Notes under the pieces: model-generated
What the model was told of the DNA's origin: nothing
What the model saw: the letters and a program-made list of their open reading frames with translations, nothing else
Database searches by the model: none
Program-made: the position numbers and the translations under genes
Assembly: GCF_016745275.1 (NCBI RefSeq)
Contig: NZ_JADOEP010000009.1
Location: 62,001-126,000 of the forward strand
DNA length: 64,000 bases
Reading direction: 5' to 3'
Origin: Enterococcus sp. BWB1-3
GTDB lineage: Bacteria > Bacillota > Bacilli > Lactobacillales > Enterococcaceae
In this document: piece by piece, positions 26,767 through 34,831 of the stretch
How positions within the stretch are numbered: the stretch's first letter is position 1
Layout: every line of letters starts with the position of its first letter

Positions 26767-27440
26767 TCTATTTATTTAATTATGCACTTTACAGGATCGG
26801 CCTGAAAACTATTAAGGAAATAAGTCGCCAGTTCTATTAATATCTTGACTGATTTAAAACTGAGCTATACTTCTAATCCAAGAAATGTGCAGTCAGCACA
26901 GGAACACCTCGTAAAAAATGCCGATTTGTTCTCCACTATATAATTTGCAGCTTATCTTGCATAACCATAAGACATGTGACGAGCATTCGTAGAAGCAAGC
27001 TTTTAATACAGGAATGAATTATTGCTGCTTCATCTGATTGTCATTCGCATATTATTCTGCTGGATCAAGAGGACTGACTCTATTTAAAGTTTGAATGTTT
27101 ACACATTCAAAGATTGCCAGCTTCATACCATTACACTTTTGCAGCTGCTTGTTCTTATCATTGACGTACAATTGACGTACATAAGTTATAATTTTCTATT
27201 ATTGAACATTATCTTTTATTGTAATCTATAATTTGGTCAGAGCAATAATAAAGAAACCTATAGTAGAATGGAGGAGACCCTCATATTCCAAAGAATTTTA
27301 CTTGCTAATTAGCCTTTAGGAGCTGAATTATAGTATGCGTAGTTTCAATTTTTGCACCTTTCATTGTTCTATTTTTTCTATCAATAAATCTGCTATAATT
27401 CCGTTCCCCAAGTCATAGCTTGAAAAGCATGTATAATTTA

Positions 27441-28427
27441 TTAATTCTCACTTACCAGTTTGAACACCTTTTCTTTTTCACCATTCAAATAGTAGACAAT
27501 ATTTTCTGTTGAGATTCTTTGCAGCTCCCGAATAGATGTCGAAGAATAAAAGGCTGCATGAGGACTGATCAGTACATTACTTCGTCCAACCAGCGGATGA
27601 TTCGCCAAATCAGGTGTTTCATCACTTAGAACATCCAACGCTGCTCCCTTAAGCCATTCATAATTCAACGCTTTGATCAAATCATTCTCTACCACACAAG
27701 TCCCGCGACCCATATTGATAAAATAGGGCTGTCGTTTCATTTTTCTGAAAACAGCAGAGTTGAAAAAATGAACATTGGTCTTATTTAGGTTCATATGATT
27801 AGTAATAACTTCTGCGTGATCAAAAATTTCCTCTCTATCAACCAGTTCAATCCCCAACTCTTTCCCGCTGCTTTGATCAATAAATGGATCACAGGCAATG
27901 ACTTTCATCCCCAATGCTTTCGCTCGTTTGCCAACCTGTCTGCCGATTTTTCCAAAGCCAAAAATACCCAATGTCATTTCTTCCAATCGTCGATTAGGTA
28001 CACCCGAGTCATACCTCCATTGATGATGAAGATCAACAGCCTGACTGTAAACTTTCAGATTTTTAACCAAAGCCATCATCATTGAAATTGTAAATTCTGC
28101 GACATCAACTGTGCAGTATTCACCAACCGGACATACACCGATCTTTCGCTTATTTGCTTCCAGCAAATCTACATTATCGTAGCCTGTTGCATTTATGGCT
28201 ATGACTTTTAAATGGGGCGCATGATCCATCGCTTCAGCATCTATTCTAATAAATGCGGTCAAGAGAGCGTCCGCATCCTTAATTACATCAAAAAATTCTG
28301 CCCTTTGCTCGTCACTGTATTCATAAACAACAACTTCACAATCTTTTAACCCATGTTTCAAAATCTCCCGTTCATATTCATGTGCGGGCATCATCGAATC
28401 AGAATAATCTGCAATTACTATTTTCAT
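27441..28427 (-). CDS. D-isomer-specific 2-hydroxyacid dehydrogenase
   Basis: The 328-aa NAD-dependent enzyme has the nucleotide-binding loop LGIFGFGKIGRQVG near residue 154, the NMGRGTCVVENDLI segment and the catalytic His in ISPHAAFYS near 293. It would interconvert a 2-keto acid and a D-2-hydroxy acid in the cytoplasm. The neighbourhood gives no clue to the substrate. It is transcribed alone. Confidence 0.88.
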   Translation of the reverse strand: MKIVIADYSDSMMPAHEYEREILKHGLKDCEVVVYEYSDEQRAEFFDVIKDADALLTAFIRIDAEAMDHAPHLKVIAINATGYDNVDLLEANKRKIGVCPVGEYCTVDVAEFTISMMMALVKNLKVYSQAVDLHHQWRYDSGVPNRRLEEMTLGIFGFGKIGRQVGKRAKALGMKVIACDPFIDQSSGKELGIELVDREEIFDHAEVITNHMNLNKTNVHFFNSAVFRKMKRQPYFINMGRGTCVVENDLIKALNYEWLKGAALDVLSDETPDLANHPLVGRSNVLISPHAAFYSSTSIRELQRISTENIVYYLNGEKEKVFKLVSEN

Positions 28428-28560
28428 TAGCAGCTCCTTTTATGCTTTCATTAATTTAACTAAGATGGGAAAATCTGTAATTTTCCATCGAATTTCGTTA
28501 TTTATAAATAATCTTAAAGGAGTTACAATGGCAAAGTCAATTTAAATGGTTAAAACAAGA

Positions 28561-28597
28561 GCCATCACTTTCCTTATATTACGAGGAAAAGGATGGC
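28561..28597 (-). terminator. Hairpin downstream of the lipoprotein hydrolase gene
   Basis: GCCATC(A)CTTT(C)CT pairs with AGGAAAAGGATGGC. It is a stable stem but its U tract is weak, so termination is only probable. Confidence 0.4.
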
Positions 28598-28653
28598 ATT
28601 AAACTACTATTTCATCGTATAGCCAATTAAAAGATATAATTCCTTATAAAAAA

Positions 28654-30033
28654 TTATTTTAACGTAATTGACTCAATCACCTGCTCAAAGATAATGCTTG
28701 CATCTTCCCAAAATTCTTCCGGTGTATCAAACCAAAACTCATAAAATTTACCATTTTTTTGAATACCAATAACTTTACTATAAAACGAAATGCCGCTGCT
28801 GTAGGTCAGACATTCTGCAGAAAAAGCTTTCTGCCCATTTATATCAATCTCACTTCCCTCATATTGATCACCTTCAGAATTTAAGTATTGAATGAATTCG
28901 CTAAAGGCAACAGCAGATTCAGCTTCATACACGTAACTGAACAATAAAGACGCTTCCCAGAAATTATCTCCTTCATACGCCGAAGCAAACATGATGTCCG
29001 CTTCATCTTCTGATTCGTCAAAAACTTCCCAGATAGCCGGGATTTCCATTCCAAAGCCAAACATTTCATTTCTGTACGTTTTCATCAGAGGATATATTTT
29101 CTCAGGTACCTGTTTCATCGCTGTCTGTAATTCCTTTTCAGTCAAAGAAATATCCGGTTCCACTCCTGTATCTTTAATAACTTTCTGTGCAAATAGTCTG
29201 GTAACCGGTGCAAGTACGGAAAAATGATCCGCATCCTCAACAATAAAGCATTGCAAATTTTCATTTTTAGATTGGCGTTCAATTTCCTTGAGATTACTGG
29301 CATTTCCAGCTGATCCTTCAATTACAAATGTAGGTGATTTGATATCAGACAACCAATGAATCGGCGAACGTAATCTATACTCTTCTTTATTCTCTGTGTC
29401 AAAGGTAAATTCAGAAGCATTATGGTAACTGACATCATCTACCGGTCCAAACGAAAATACCGCACGAAACTGATCCGTATACTCAGAAGCAAGCAGTGCT
29501 CGAGTACCGCCTGTACTGTGTCCGCCAAGATAAATACGATCTGGATCAACATAAGGCAATGAAGCAGCATATTCATAGGCTGAAACAATATCGTTTACTT
29601 CGCCAAAAAGTGTTTCATAGTTTCCCGGATTGCCGCTGCCTCCTCGAAAAGAGGGATACATCATCAATATCCCGGCTTCTCTAAATGCAGATGCAGTCTG
29701 ATCATTTTCCCAATCCGGATAAGACCAGGCAATTTCATCGAGTCCATTTCCCCAGCCGCCGGTCACCCAAATCATCATTGGACGCTTTTCATTCTCTCCC
29801 GGATCACTTGAAACATAGGCTGCAAGTTTTCCAACTTCAGAATCATAGTAAACTAAGTCAAAAACACCTGCGGGAGGCTCCGGTACAGGATTTTGATCAC
29901 TTTCCTCCCTAATCAGTTTTGTTTCAAATGCATCATGTGCTTCCTTAAAAGATTGACCCTTTCCTGACTCAGATGAACAGGCTGTAATCAATAGCAACGA
30001 AAACAAGAGTGCCATACAACTAAACTTTTTCAT
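28654..30033 (-). CDS. Lipoprotein alpha/beta hydrolase (prolyl-oligopeptidase-like)
   Basis: The 459-aa protein has a lipoprotein signal (LLFSLLLITAC, lipobox at Cys19). Residues of about 55-290 form an alpha/beta hydrolase domain with PMMIWVTGGWGNG, the nucleophile elbow YLGGHSTGGTRAL and a late His in EDADHFSVLAPV. The last 150 residues form a separate domain with YRNEMFGFGMEIP, of unknown role. It is probably a surface-exposed serine esterase or peptidase. The substrate is unknown. Confidence 0.78.
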   Translation of the reverse strand: MKKFSCMALLFSLLLITACSSESGKGQSFKEAHDAFETKLIREESDQNPVPEPPAGVFDLVYYDSEVGKLAAYVSSDPGENEKRPMMIWVTGGWGNGLDEIAWSYPDWENDQTASAFREAGILMMYPSFRGGSGNPGNYETLFGEVNDIVSAYEYAASLPYVDPDRIYLGGHSTGGTRALLASEYTDQFRAVFSFGPVDDVSYHNASEFTFDTENKEEYRLRSPIHWLSDIKSPTFVIEGSAGNASNLKEIERQSKNENLQCFIVEDADHFSVLAPVTRLFAQKVIKDTGVEPDISLTEKELQTAMKQVPEKIYPLMKTYRNEMFGFGMEIPAIWEVFDESEDEADIMFASAYEGDNFWEASLLFSYVYEAESAVAFSEFIQYLNSEGDQYEGSEIDINGQKAFSAECLTYSSGISFYSKVIGIQKNGKFYEFWFDTPEEFWEDASIIFEQVIESITLK

Positions 30034-30280
30034 TTTTCAACTCCCTAAGCTTTTGTCCCACAATGGTGAAATTAAACTAACACTAAATACTTTATCTTTA
30101 AAATTATAACGTATCACGAATAACATACACAATCACTTTTATTCACTTTTGTAAATCCGATTTCACAGTTTGCTAATGCGAAATATATATTAATAAAATG
30201 TCCATAAAATAAAAACAGGAGCTGCTTTTCGTTAAAACAACTCTCTGCTAAATAAATATTCTTGTGCTTTCCAATAATTT

Positions 30281-30985
30281 TCAGGTTAACAATCTACTCT
30301 TTCGTTTCTCCTGCTTTTTCAAATGCAGATAGCCGATTGCCACAACAATCAATGTTCCCAGTAAATTCACCATGATATCCTTCATTGTATCTCCCAGCGC
30401 CTCATGTCCTGCAAGAATCTTTCCATCTGCTGTCATAAATTTCTGCATATTAGTTTGTAGAAAATGGTCTGCCAGATACTCATAAACCTCCCACAATACT
30501 CCACAGGTTGTCGCAAAACAAAAGGCAAAGAGACTGACAAAGAAGGGACTCAAATAAACCTCTGTTCTCTCACTTCTGCTGATGAAATCAACGATCAAAA
30601 ATCCTAAAGCACTAAGCATTCCCGCGCTAAATCCATGGAGAATCATATCCCAGAAAGGAATTTTATAATAAAAATTTTGTACTTCTCCCAAGTATATTGC
30701 ACAAAACAGAAAAATAAAATAAAGGATTTCCATTAAATCCGGAATATCAATCCCGTACATTTTTTCTACTCTGTATGGAATAAAAATAACAATCATTCCA
30801 ACAAGACACTGCAATACCATCAGTACATAATCACTTTTCACAAGTTTATATTCCTTATTGGAAATTCCGGAAGGTGCACTCTGCATCATGATGAACGCAT
30901 ACACAACTGAAACAGCTAACAAGCAGAAGACAATAATAAAAATCAGATTTTTTCGTTTATCCAGCTTTGTTTTTCTTTTATCAAT
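30281..30985 (-). CDS. Multi-pass membrane protein with apparent ATT start
   Basis: The protein has about six membrane segments and a conserved-looking motif CGVLWEVYEYLADHFLQTN, reminiscent of the YjdF/DUF2238 group. A TTG at 30922 would cut through the first hydrophobic helix and has no ribosome binding site. The frame is open up to a TGA at 30991-30989. The only initiator-like codon with a good GGAGG at 8 nt is an ATT at 30985, giving a positively charged N terminus (MIDKRKTKLDKRKN) before the first helix, 234 aa in total. Function unknown. Confidence 0.6.
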   Translation of the reverse strand: MDKRKTKLDKRKNLIFIIVFCLLAVSVVYAFIMMQSAPSGISNKEYKLVKSDYVLMVLQCLVGMIVIFIPYRVEKMYGIDIPDLMEILYFIFLFCAIYLGEVQNFYYKIPFWDMILHGFSAGMLSALGFLIVDFISRSERTEVYLSPFFVSLFAFCFATTCGVLWEVYEYLADHFLQTNMQKFMTADGKILAGHEALGDTMKDIMVNLLGTLIVVAIGYLHLKKQEKRKSRLLT

Positions 30986-31624
30986 AAGTCAGTCCTCCAC
31001 TCCCTATTCTTCATTTCTTTAATGACACCATAATCAAAACGCTTCTGAAAACTCCGGTAAAGCTCACGCCTCATCATTTTTAGTAGAAAATCAATTTTCG
31101 TTCTCAATCTGATCTGCGTACCTGTGTAACGATTACCAATAAGTCTAAAAATTTTTCTACAGCCCTCTTAATATAAAAATTTTGATCTATTAATATTTTT
31201 CTCACTGACTCATTTATCTCATAAAAACAGCCATTCTTTACAATAATAAGACATCGTTCATACAGCGAAGGCAGCTTTAATCAATTGGTTTATCTCCTCC
31301 ATCGACTAGGGTGTATCTGAAAAGTTAGTGGCATTCGAATTTTTCAGTGATTTTTGTTGAAATCAAGGAAGAAAACACAGCTTATGTGGTTTATAAGCGA
31401 GTATTTATGACGAGGGGTTTGATAAAAATCATCAAACTATTCGCCGCTTGAGTTTTCAGATACACCCTAATGTAACCTTTCAGTTGATACAGCAAAATTT
31501 TAACAGGAAAAACCTCCTCCATTCAGTACCTGTCAGTTCTGCTGTATCGAGGAAATAATTCGTTTTCTGTACACAGGATTCCTTCACCATATCGTTTGTC
31601 TTAAGTGTATTATCAACAGTACTC
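30986..31624. other. Intergenic region with MITE-like element
   Basis: Holds the 163-bp inverted-repeat element at 31307-31469 and a minus-strand open frame of 44 codons (30943-31077, with RRELYRSFQKRFDYG) that overlaps the start of the membrane protein gene. The latter lacks a ribosome binding site and may be a relic. Confidence 0.45.
31307..31469. mobile_element. MITE-like element, 163 bp, 17-bp terminal inverted repeats
   Basis: TAGGGTGTATCTGAAAA at 31307-31323 is a perfect inverted match to TTTTCAGATACACCCTA at 31453-31469. The interior is too short for a transposase and has no open frame. The outer TA on both sides could be a target duplication, as in Tc1/IS630-like transposition. The parent family is not identified. 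Confidence 0.75.
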
Positions 31625-31783
31625 TTATTCTTTATCCTTCTTTTTGTTTCTGGTTGCAAAAGCACCGCTGGCTCCTAATGCAACCCCTATGCATAAACCA
31701 ATTGCCAGATTATCCATCAGCAAGCCGAATATCAGCCCCAGCGAAATTCCAATTGCCAGTAAATTGCCATCATCCTTTTTCAT
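31625..31783 (-). CDS. Small glycine-rich membrane protein, 52 aa
   Basis: The minus strand encodes 52 residues: MKKDDGN, a hydrophobic stretch LLAIGISLGLIFGLL, a short turn, a second stretch LAIGLCIGVALGASGAF, and a basic tail RNKKKDKE. The Gly-xxx-Gly spacing suggests tightly packed helices. The ATG at 31783 follows GGGGG at workable spacing. Proteins of this kind are common in lactic acid bacteria and often unannotated. Function unknown. Confidence 0.65.
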   Translation of the reverse strand: MKKDDGNLLAIGISLGLIFGLLMDNLAIGLCIGVALGASGAFATRNKKKDKE

Positions 31784-31967
31784 ATTCTTATTCCCCCGTT
31801 CTACTTAATTAGACTTCTTTTTGTTATCGGCAGCATTTTTTAAATGGCCTCATCAGTAAATTAACTGCTCAGCTTCTTCACGTTATCCTGCTGCCAATAA
31901 AATGGCTTGCATTATTTTTTCCTTTTCAACAGCACACTAAATAGTTCAACCTCTTACCAATTTATTT

Positions 31968-32684
31968 CTACTGCCTTAGCTGCAGCACTCTATAATTGCT
32001 TTTACTTACCGACTCCGGCAACCTCAAAATATAAACTGTTTGACTGGAATGTAAAAGCTTGGAAGGACTCTCTGCTTGAGAAAAGAATAGATCATAATCT
32101 TCATATCTTTCTTCGTTCAATGCGTCAGAAAACACCCCTGGCAGTTCCATATAATAAAAATATTTTTTTCTATCATCAACTTGATGGAATTTAACACCGC
32201 AAAAAAACAAATAGCTTAAAGAAAGATTTCGTTTAAGCAGCTCTTTCCTAAAAAATTTGGCTGCCGCCATCCATTCATCACCATAGTCAAAAACAGTTGT
32301 TTCATCCTGACATTCAAATTCGAGGGTAGAAAAAAACTCCGGGAGCTTTGTTGAATCCTTTTTTTCAAATAGAATACTTGTAATCAGTTGAATCCGAGTC
32401 AGTTTTTCTTCCTCTCTTCGAATATACTCATCTATTTTTTCTGCTGTATGATCGGTGGACTGCTGATCTGAAATAAATCCTGAAATATCCTTCAAATCCA
32501 ATCCTAAGTATTGAAGCGTTTGAATCAAAAAGATCGTCTGCTTTTGATTTATACCATAATAACGATAATTATTTTCCTGATTCACATATATCGGCTCTAC
32601 TAATCCTATATTGCTGTAATAACGCAGTCTTTGAATGGAGATACCGCATAATTCAGCCATCTCCCCGATCGAAAGAAAATTTTT
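31968..32684 (-). CDS. MerR-family transcription regulator
   Basis: The N terminus is a MerR winged helix: FLSIGEMAELCGISIQRLRYY, IGLVEPIYV and NNYRYYG, followed by a helical linker and a C-terminal domain of about 130 residues that probably binds an effector. The frame opens at an ATG at 32729, but this lies inside the divergent promoter and has no ribosome binding site. A TTG at 32684 has GGAG at proper spacing and places the HTH at the N terminus as usual, giving 238 aa. It is divergent from the NagB-like gene, its likely target. Confidence 0.85.
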   Translation of the reverse strand, partial: KNFLSIGEMAELCGISIQRLRYYSNIGLVEPIYVNQENNYRYYGINQKQTIFLIQTLQYLGLDLKDISGFISDQQSTDHTAEKIDEYIRREEEKLTRIQLITSILFEKKDSTKLPEFFSTLEFECQDETTVFDYGDEWMAAAKFFRKELLKRNLSLSYLFFCGVKFHQVDDRKKYFYYMELPGVFSDALNEERYEDYDLFFSQAESPSKLLHSSQTVYILRLPESVSKSNYRVLQLRQ

Positions 32685-32704
32685 CAAAATCTCACTCCAT
32701 CCTC

Positions 32705-32735
32705 TTGACTCTATAGTGGCTATAGACATTATTAT
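32705..32735 (+). promoter_or_regulatory. MerR-type promoter with 19-bp spacer
   Basis: TTGACT at 32705-32710 and TATTAT at 32730-32735 are separated by 19 bp, the long spacer characteristic of MerR-activated promoters. The spacer contains the dyad CTATAG-TGG-CTATAG, the likely binding site of the adjacent MerR protein. It drives the gene at 32767. Confidence 0.7.
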
Positions 32736-32766
32736 ATAATAAAAAGAGTTGAAAGGGGCACAATAA

Positions 32767-33495
32767 ATGAAAATTATTGTAACAAAAAACTATGAGGAAA
32801 TGAGCAGTCGCATTTCAGAAAGATTAATCAGTGCCATCTATGAAGAAGGGTTCAAAAATATTTCCATTACTGCAGGAAGCAGCCCGATCCGAGCTTATGA
32901 AATAGCTTCAGAGTATATTCTAAAAAATAAACCAATACCAGACACAACTTTCTACAACTTTGATGAAATTCCTTTTCATCAAAGCGGCGGAGATGGTGTT
33001 ACTATAACTAATCTAAAAAAGAGCTTTTTTGATAAAGCTGGTATTGAAGATGCACAGCTTCATAAACTAACAATGGACAATTATCAAACACATGATGACT
33101 ACCTTGAACAAGTTGGCGGACTGGATATTGTCTTTCTAGGGATTGGTGCAGACGGACATTTTTGCGGAAATCTGCCTTATACAACAAAATTTTGTGATCA
33201 GACAACCTTCGTGTCTATTGATTCCAGACCAGATATGAAAGATATTTTATTAGGAGAAGTTAATGGTAATCCGGAAGAACTTCCTGACGGTTATGTGACG
33301 ATGGGACCAAGAAGTATTATGAACATTCCAAGAATTATCATGATGGCCTCTGGAAGGAGTAAAGCAAACATCATGAAAAAAGCTTTCTTCGGCGAGGTTA
33401 CTGAAAGTGTTCCCTCCTCTGTCTTTCAGCTTCATCCAAACTTTACACTCATTCTGGATGAAGAAGCGGCGCAGGAAATTACTGAATATATTTAA
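32767..33495 (+). CDS. NagB-like glucosamine-6-phosphate isomerase/deaminase family protein
   Basis: The 242-aa protein has the family fold: ISITAGSSPIRAYE at the phosphate site, FYNFDEIPFH in place of the classic NLDEY, and VFLGIGADGHFCGNLP in place of GIGxDGHIAFNEP. The Asp and His positions of the catalytic site are kept, but other residues differ, so the substrate may not be glucosamine-6-phosphate. It is controlled by a MerR-type promoter and followed by a terminator. Confidence 0.8.
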   Translation: MKIIVTKNYEEMSSRISERLISAIYEEGFKNISITAGSSPIRAYEIASEYILKNKPIPDTTFYNFDEIPFHQSGGDGVTITNLKKSFFDKAGIEDAQLHKLTMDNYQTHDDYLEQVGGLDIVFLGIGADGHFCGNLPYTTKFCDQTTFVSIDSRPDMKDILLGEVNGNPEELPDGYVTMGPRSIMNIPRIIMMASGRSKANIMKKAFFGEVTESVPSSVFQLHPNFTLILDEEAAQEITEYI

Positions 33496-33561
33496 CTTTG
33501 AGACTATTAGTTGTATATTAATTAGGAAACAAGGAAACAAAAAGAGTCAGAGACATTAAAT

Positions 33562-33618
33562 AAAAAAGAAGGAATTCTCTTCCTGAAAGTCTGTAATCAG
33601 GAGAATTTCTTCTTTTTT
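33562..33618 (+). terminator. Terminator of the NagB-like gene
   Basis: AAAAAAGAAGGAATTCTC with CCTGA pairs with TCAGG and AGAATTTCTTCTTTTTT. The long stem ends in T6. Confidence 0.85.
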
Positions 33619-33703
33619 CATTTTTTTATTCAAACAATCAATTATAAATTTCAAGTTAGCCGCTTATTAAAATTCGCTCGTTATTTAGTTTTCAGCCTCT
33701 CTA

Positions 33704-33830
33704 GTACAGGCTTGACAACGAGCTGGGGTATATACCTGTAACTGGCAGAGTTGGGTAAAAACTTTGGGATCAGCCTTGAAAAGTTCTCAACCAGCACCAT
33801 ACACAAGAAGGCTCGTTGTCACGCATGTAC
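33704..33830. repeat. 127-bp inverted-repeat element
   Basis: The 20 bp at 33704-33723 (core GACAACGAGC) and 33811-33830 (core GCTCGTTGTC) match as inverted repeats at 18 of 20 positions, flanking 87 bp without an open frame. It could be a MITE, an IS end pair or a hairpin RNA. Confidence 0.6.
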
Positions 33831-33875
33831 AAGGCTCAAGCTGTCAATGTCAGTTTTGACATTTCTTCTAACAAA

Positions 33876-33979
33876 TATTCCCAAGGAGCCGCATTTTTCA
33901 AGTCCAGCTCTTCATCCAATCCTGGACTCATCAAATTATTGACAGCGACACAGCTGACATGCGAGTCTCCTTGGGAATA
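33876..33979. repeat. 104-bp inverted-repeat element
   Basis: TATTCCCAAGGAG at 33876-33888 and CTCCTTGGGAATA at 33967-33979 are perfect inverted repeats. It lies 46 bp from the preceding inverted-repeat element; the two may be parts of one decayed mobile element. Confidence 0.6.
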
Positions 33980-34135
33980 TGATAAACTTACTTAAATAGT
34001 TGAAGGTTACAACACTATCAAAGTTTTTAAGTCTTTTCAATTAAATCACATTTGCTTGTATCCGTTCATATACAAAAAAGACCACGATCACTACTTATTT
34101 AACCCCATATACTTTATTTTTTGCAAACAAACTCT

Positions 34136-34831
34136 TTAGCTTGTTTCATCAATTTTTTTCTTAATTACTGTCAGAATTTCCTGAACATTGTTTCTGATGA
34201 AAAAATGATCGCCTTCAAAAATTGTCTGTTCACATTTTGGACCAAGCAGATCGACCCAGTCTCTCAGTTCACTTCTATCTTCATTCACACCATTAAAAAT
34301 CAATACTGGACATGTCACTGTCGATTTTTTCCAGCGAAATGTAAATTGATTTAATAGCTTTAGATCTTCTCTTAAATAATCTGTTACTAGCTCTAAAAGC
34401 TCAACTTCTTGAATAACTTCTGCAGGAATTCCCCCCATCTTAAAGAAAAACTGATTGAATTTCTTTACAGGTGCAGACAAAATAGACTCATAGCTTTTTG
34501 CGCGAAATGCTTCAGTTCCTGAAAATATCAAGCATCTGGGCTGCTGCACTGACATCTCCGTCAGCTTATTATAAATATCTGCAGCTACTCTAGCTCCCAT
34601 ACTGTGTCCGAATAAAATGTATTCCTTCGTAAAATCAACATGTTCCATCACCTGTCCCAATGTGTTTTCGATCAGTTTACGCCAAGTGACAGGTCTGCTA
34701 TAAGCACTTCTCTTGCCTCTCCCATCATATTCAATCTGTATGATCTTAAACTGCTGATCCTCTAACGATAACCACTCTTTATAAGGATTTACGATACTTC
34801 CGGCGTACGGAAACATCACTAACTGAATCAT
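34136..34831 (-). CDS. Type II thioesterase of the NRPS cluster
   Basis: The 231-aa alpha/beta hydrolase resembles GrsT/SrfAD: LVMFPYAGSIVNPYKEW at the N terminus, nucleophile elbow ILFGHSMGARVAADI, Asp in NGVNEDRSEL and His in EGDHFFIRNN. Such enzymes clear mis-acylated carrier domains. Because the last synthetase has no fused thioesterase, this protein might also help release the product. It overlaps the last synthetase gene by 4 nt (ATGA), so translation is coupled. It is the last gene of the operon. Confidence 0.9.
   Translation of the reverse strand: MIQLVMFPYAGSIVNPYKEWLSLEDQQFKIIQIEYDGRGKRSAYSRPVTWRKLIENTLGQVMEHVDFTKEYILFGHSMGARVAADIYNKLTEMSVQQPRCLIFSGTEAFRAKSYESILSAPVKKFNQFFFKMGGIPAEVIQEVELLELVTDYLREDLKLLNQFTFRWKKSTVTCPVLIFNGVNEDRSELRDWVDLLGPKCEQTIFEGDHFFIRNNVQEILTVIKKKIDETS

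Larger units (their letters stand above)
26281..27440. other. Intergenic region of 1.16 kb
   Basis: Contains the MarR operator (26318-26346), a bidirectional terminator (26725-26766), a tandem pair of 11-bp repeats ATTGACGTACA at 27160-27181 and, near 27270, an ATG frame (MEETLIFQRILLAN) that stops after 14 codons and looks like the start of a lost gene. No intact gene was found. Confidence 0.55.
33496..34135. other. Boundary region before the NRPS operon
   Basis: Contains the terminator of the NagB-like gene and two adjacent inverted-repeat structures (33704-33830 and 33876-33979). No gene is intact here. This is the downstream edge of the synthetase island. Confidence 0.6.

Noticed and set aside
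27160-27181. Tandem ATTGACGTACA repeats as a CRISPR or iteron array
   Set aside because: Only two 11-bp units without spacers or neighbouring replication or cas genes.
31605-31808. 67-codon plus-strand frame
   Set aside because: It is the mirror of the 52-aa minus-strand peptide gene and has no ribosome binding site or protein-like composition.
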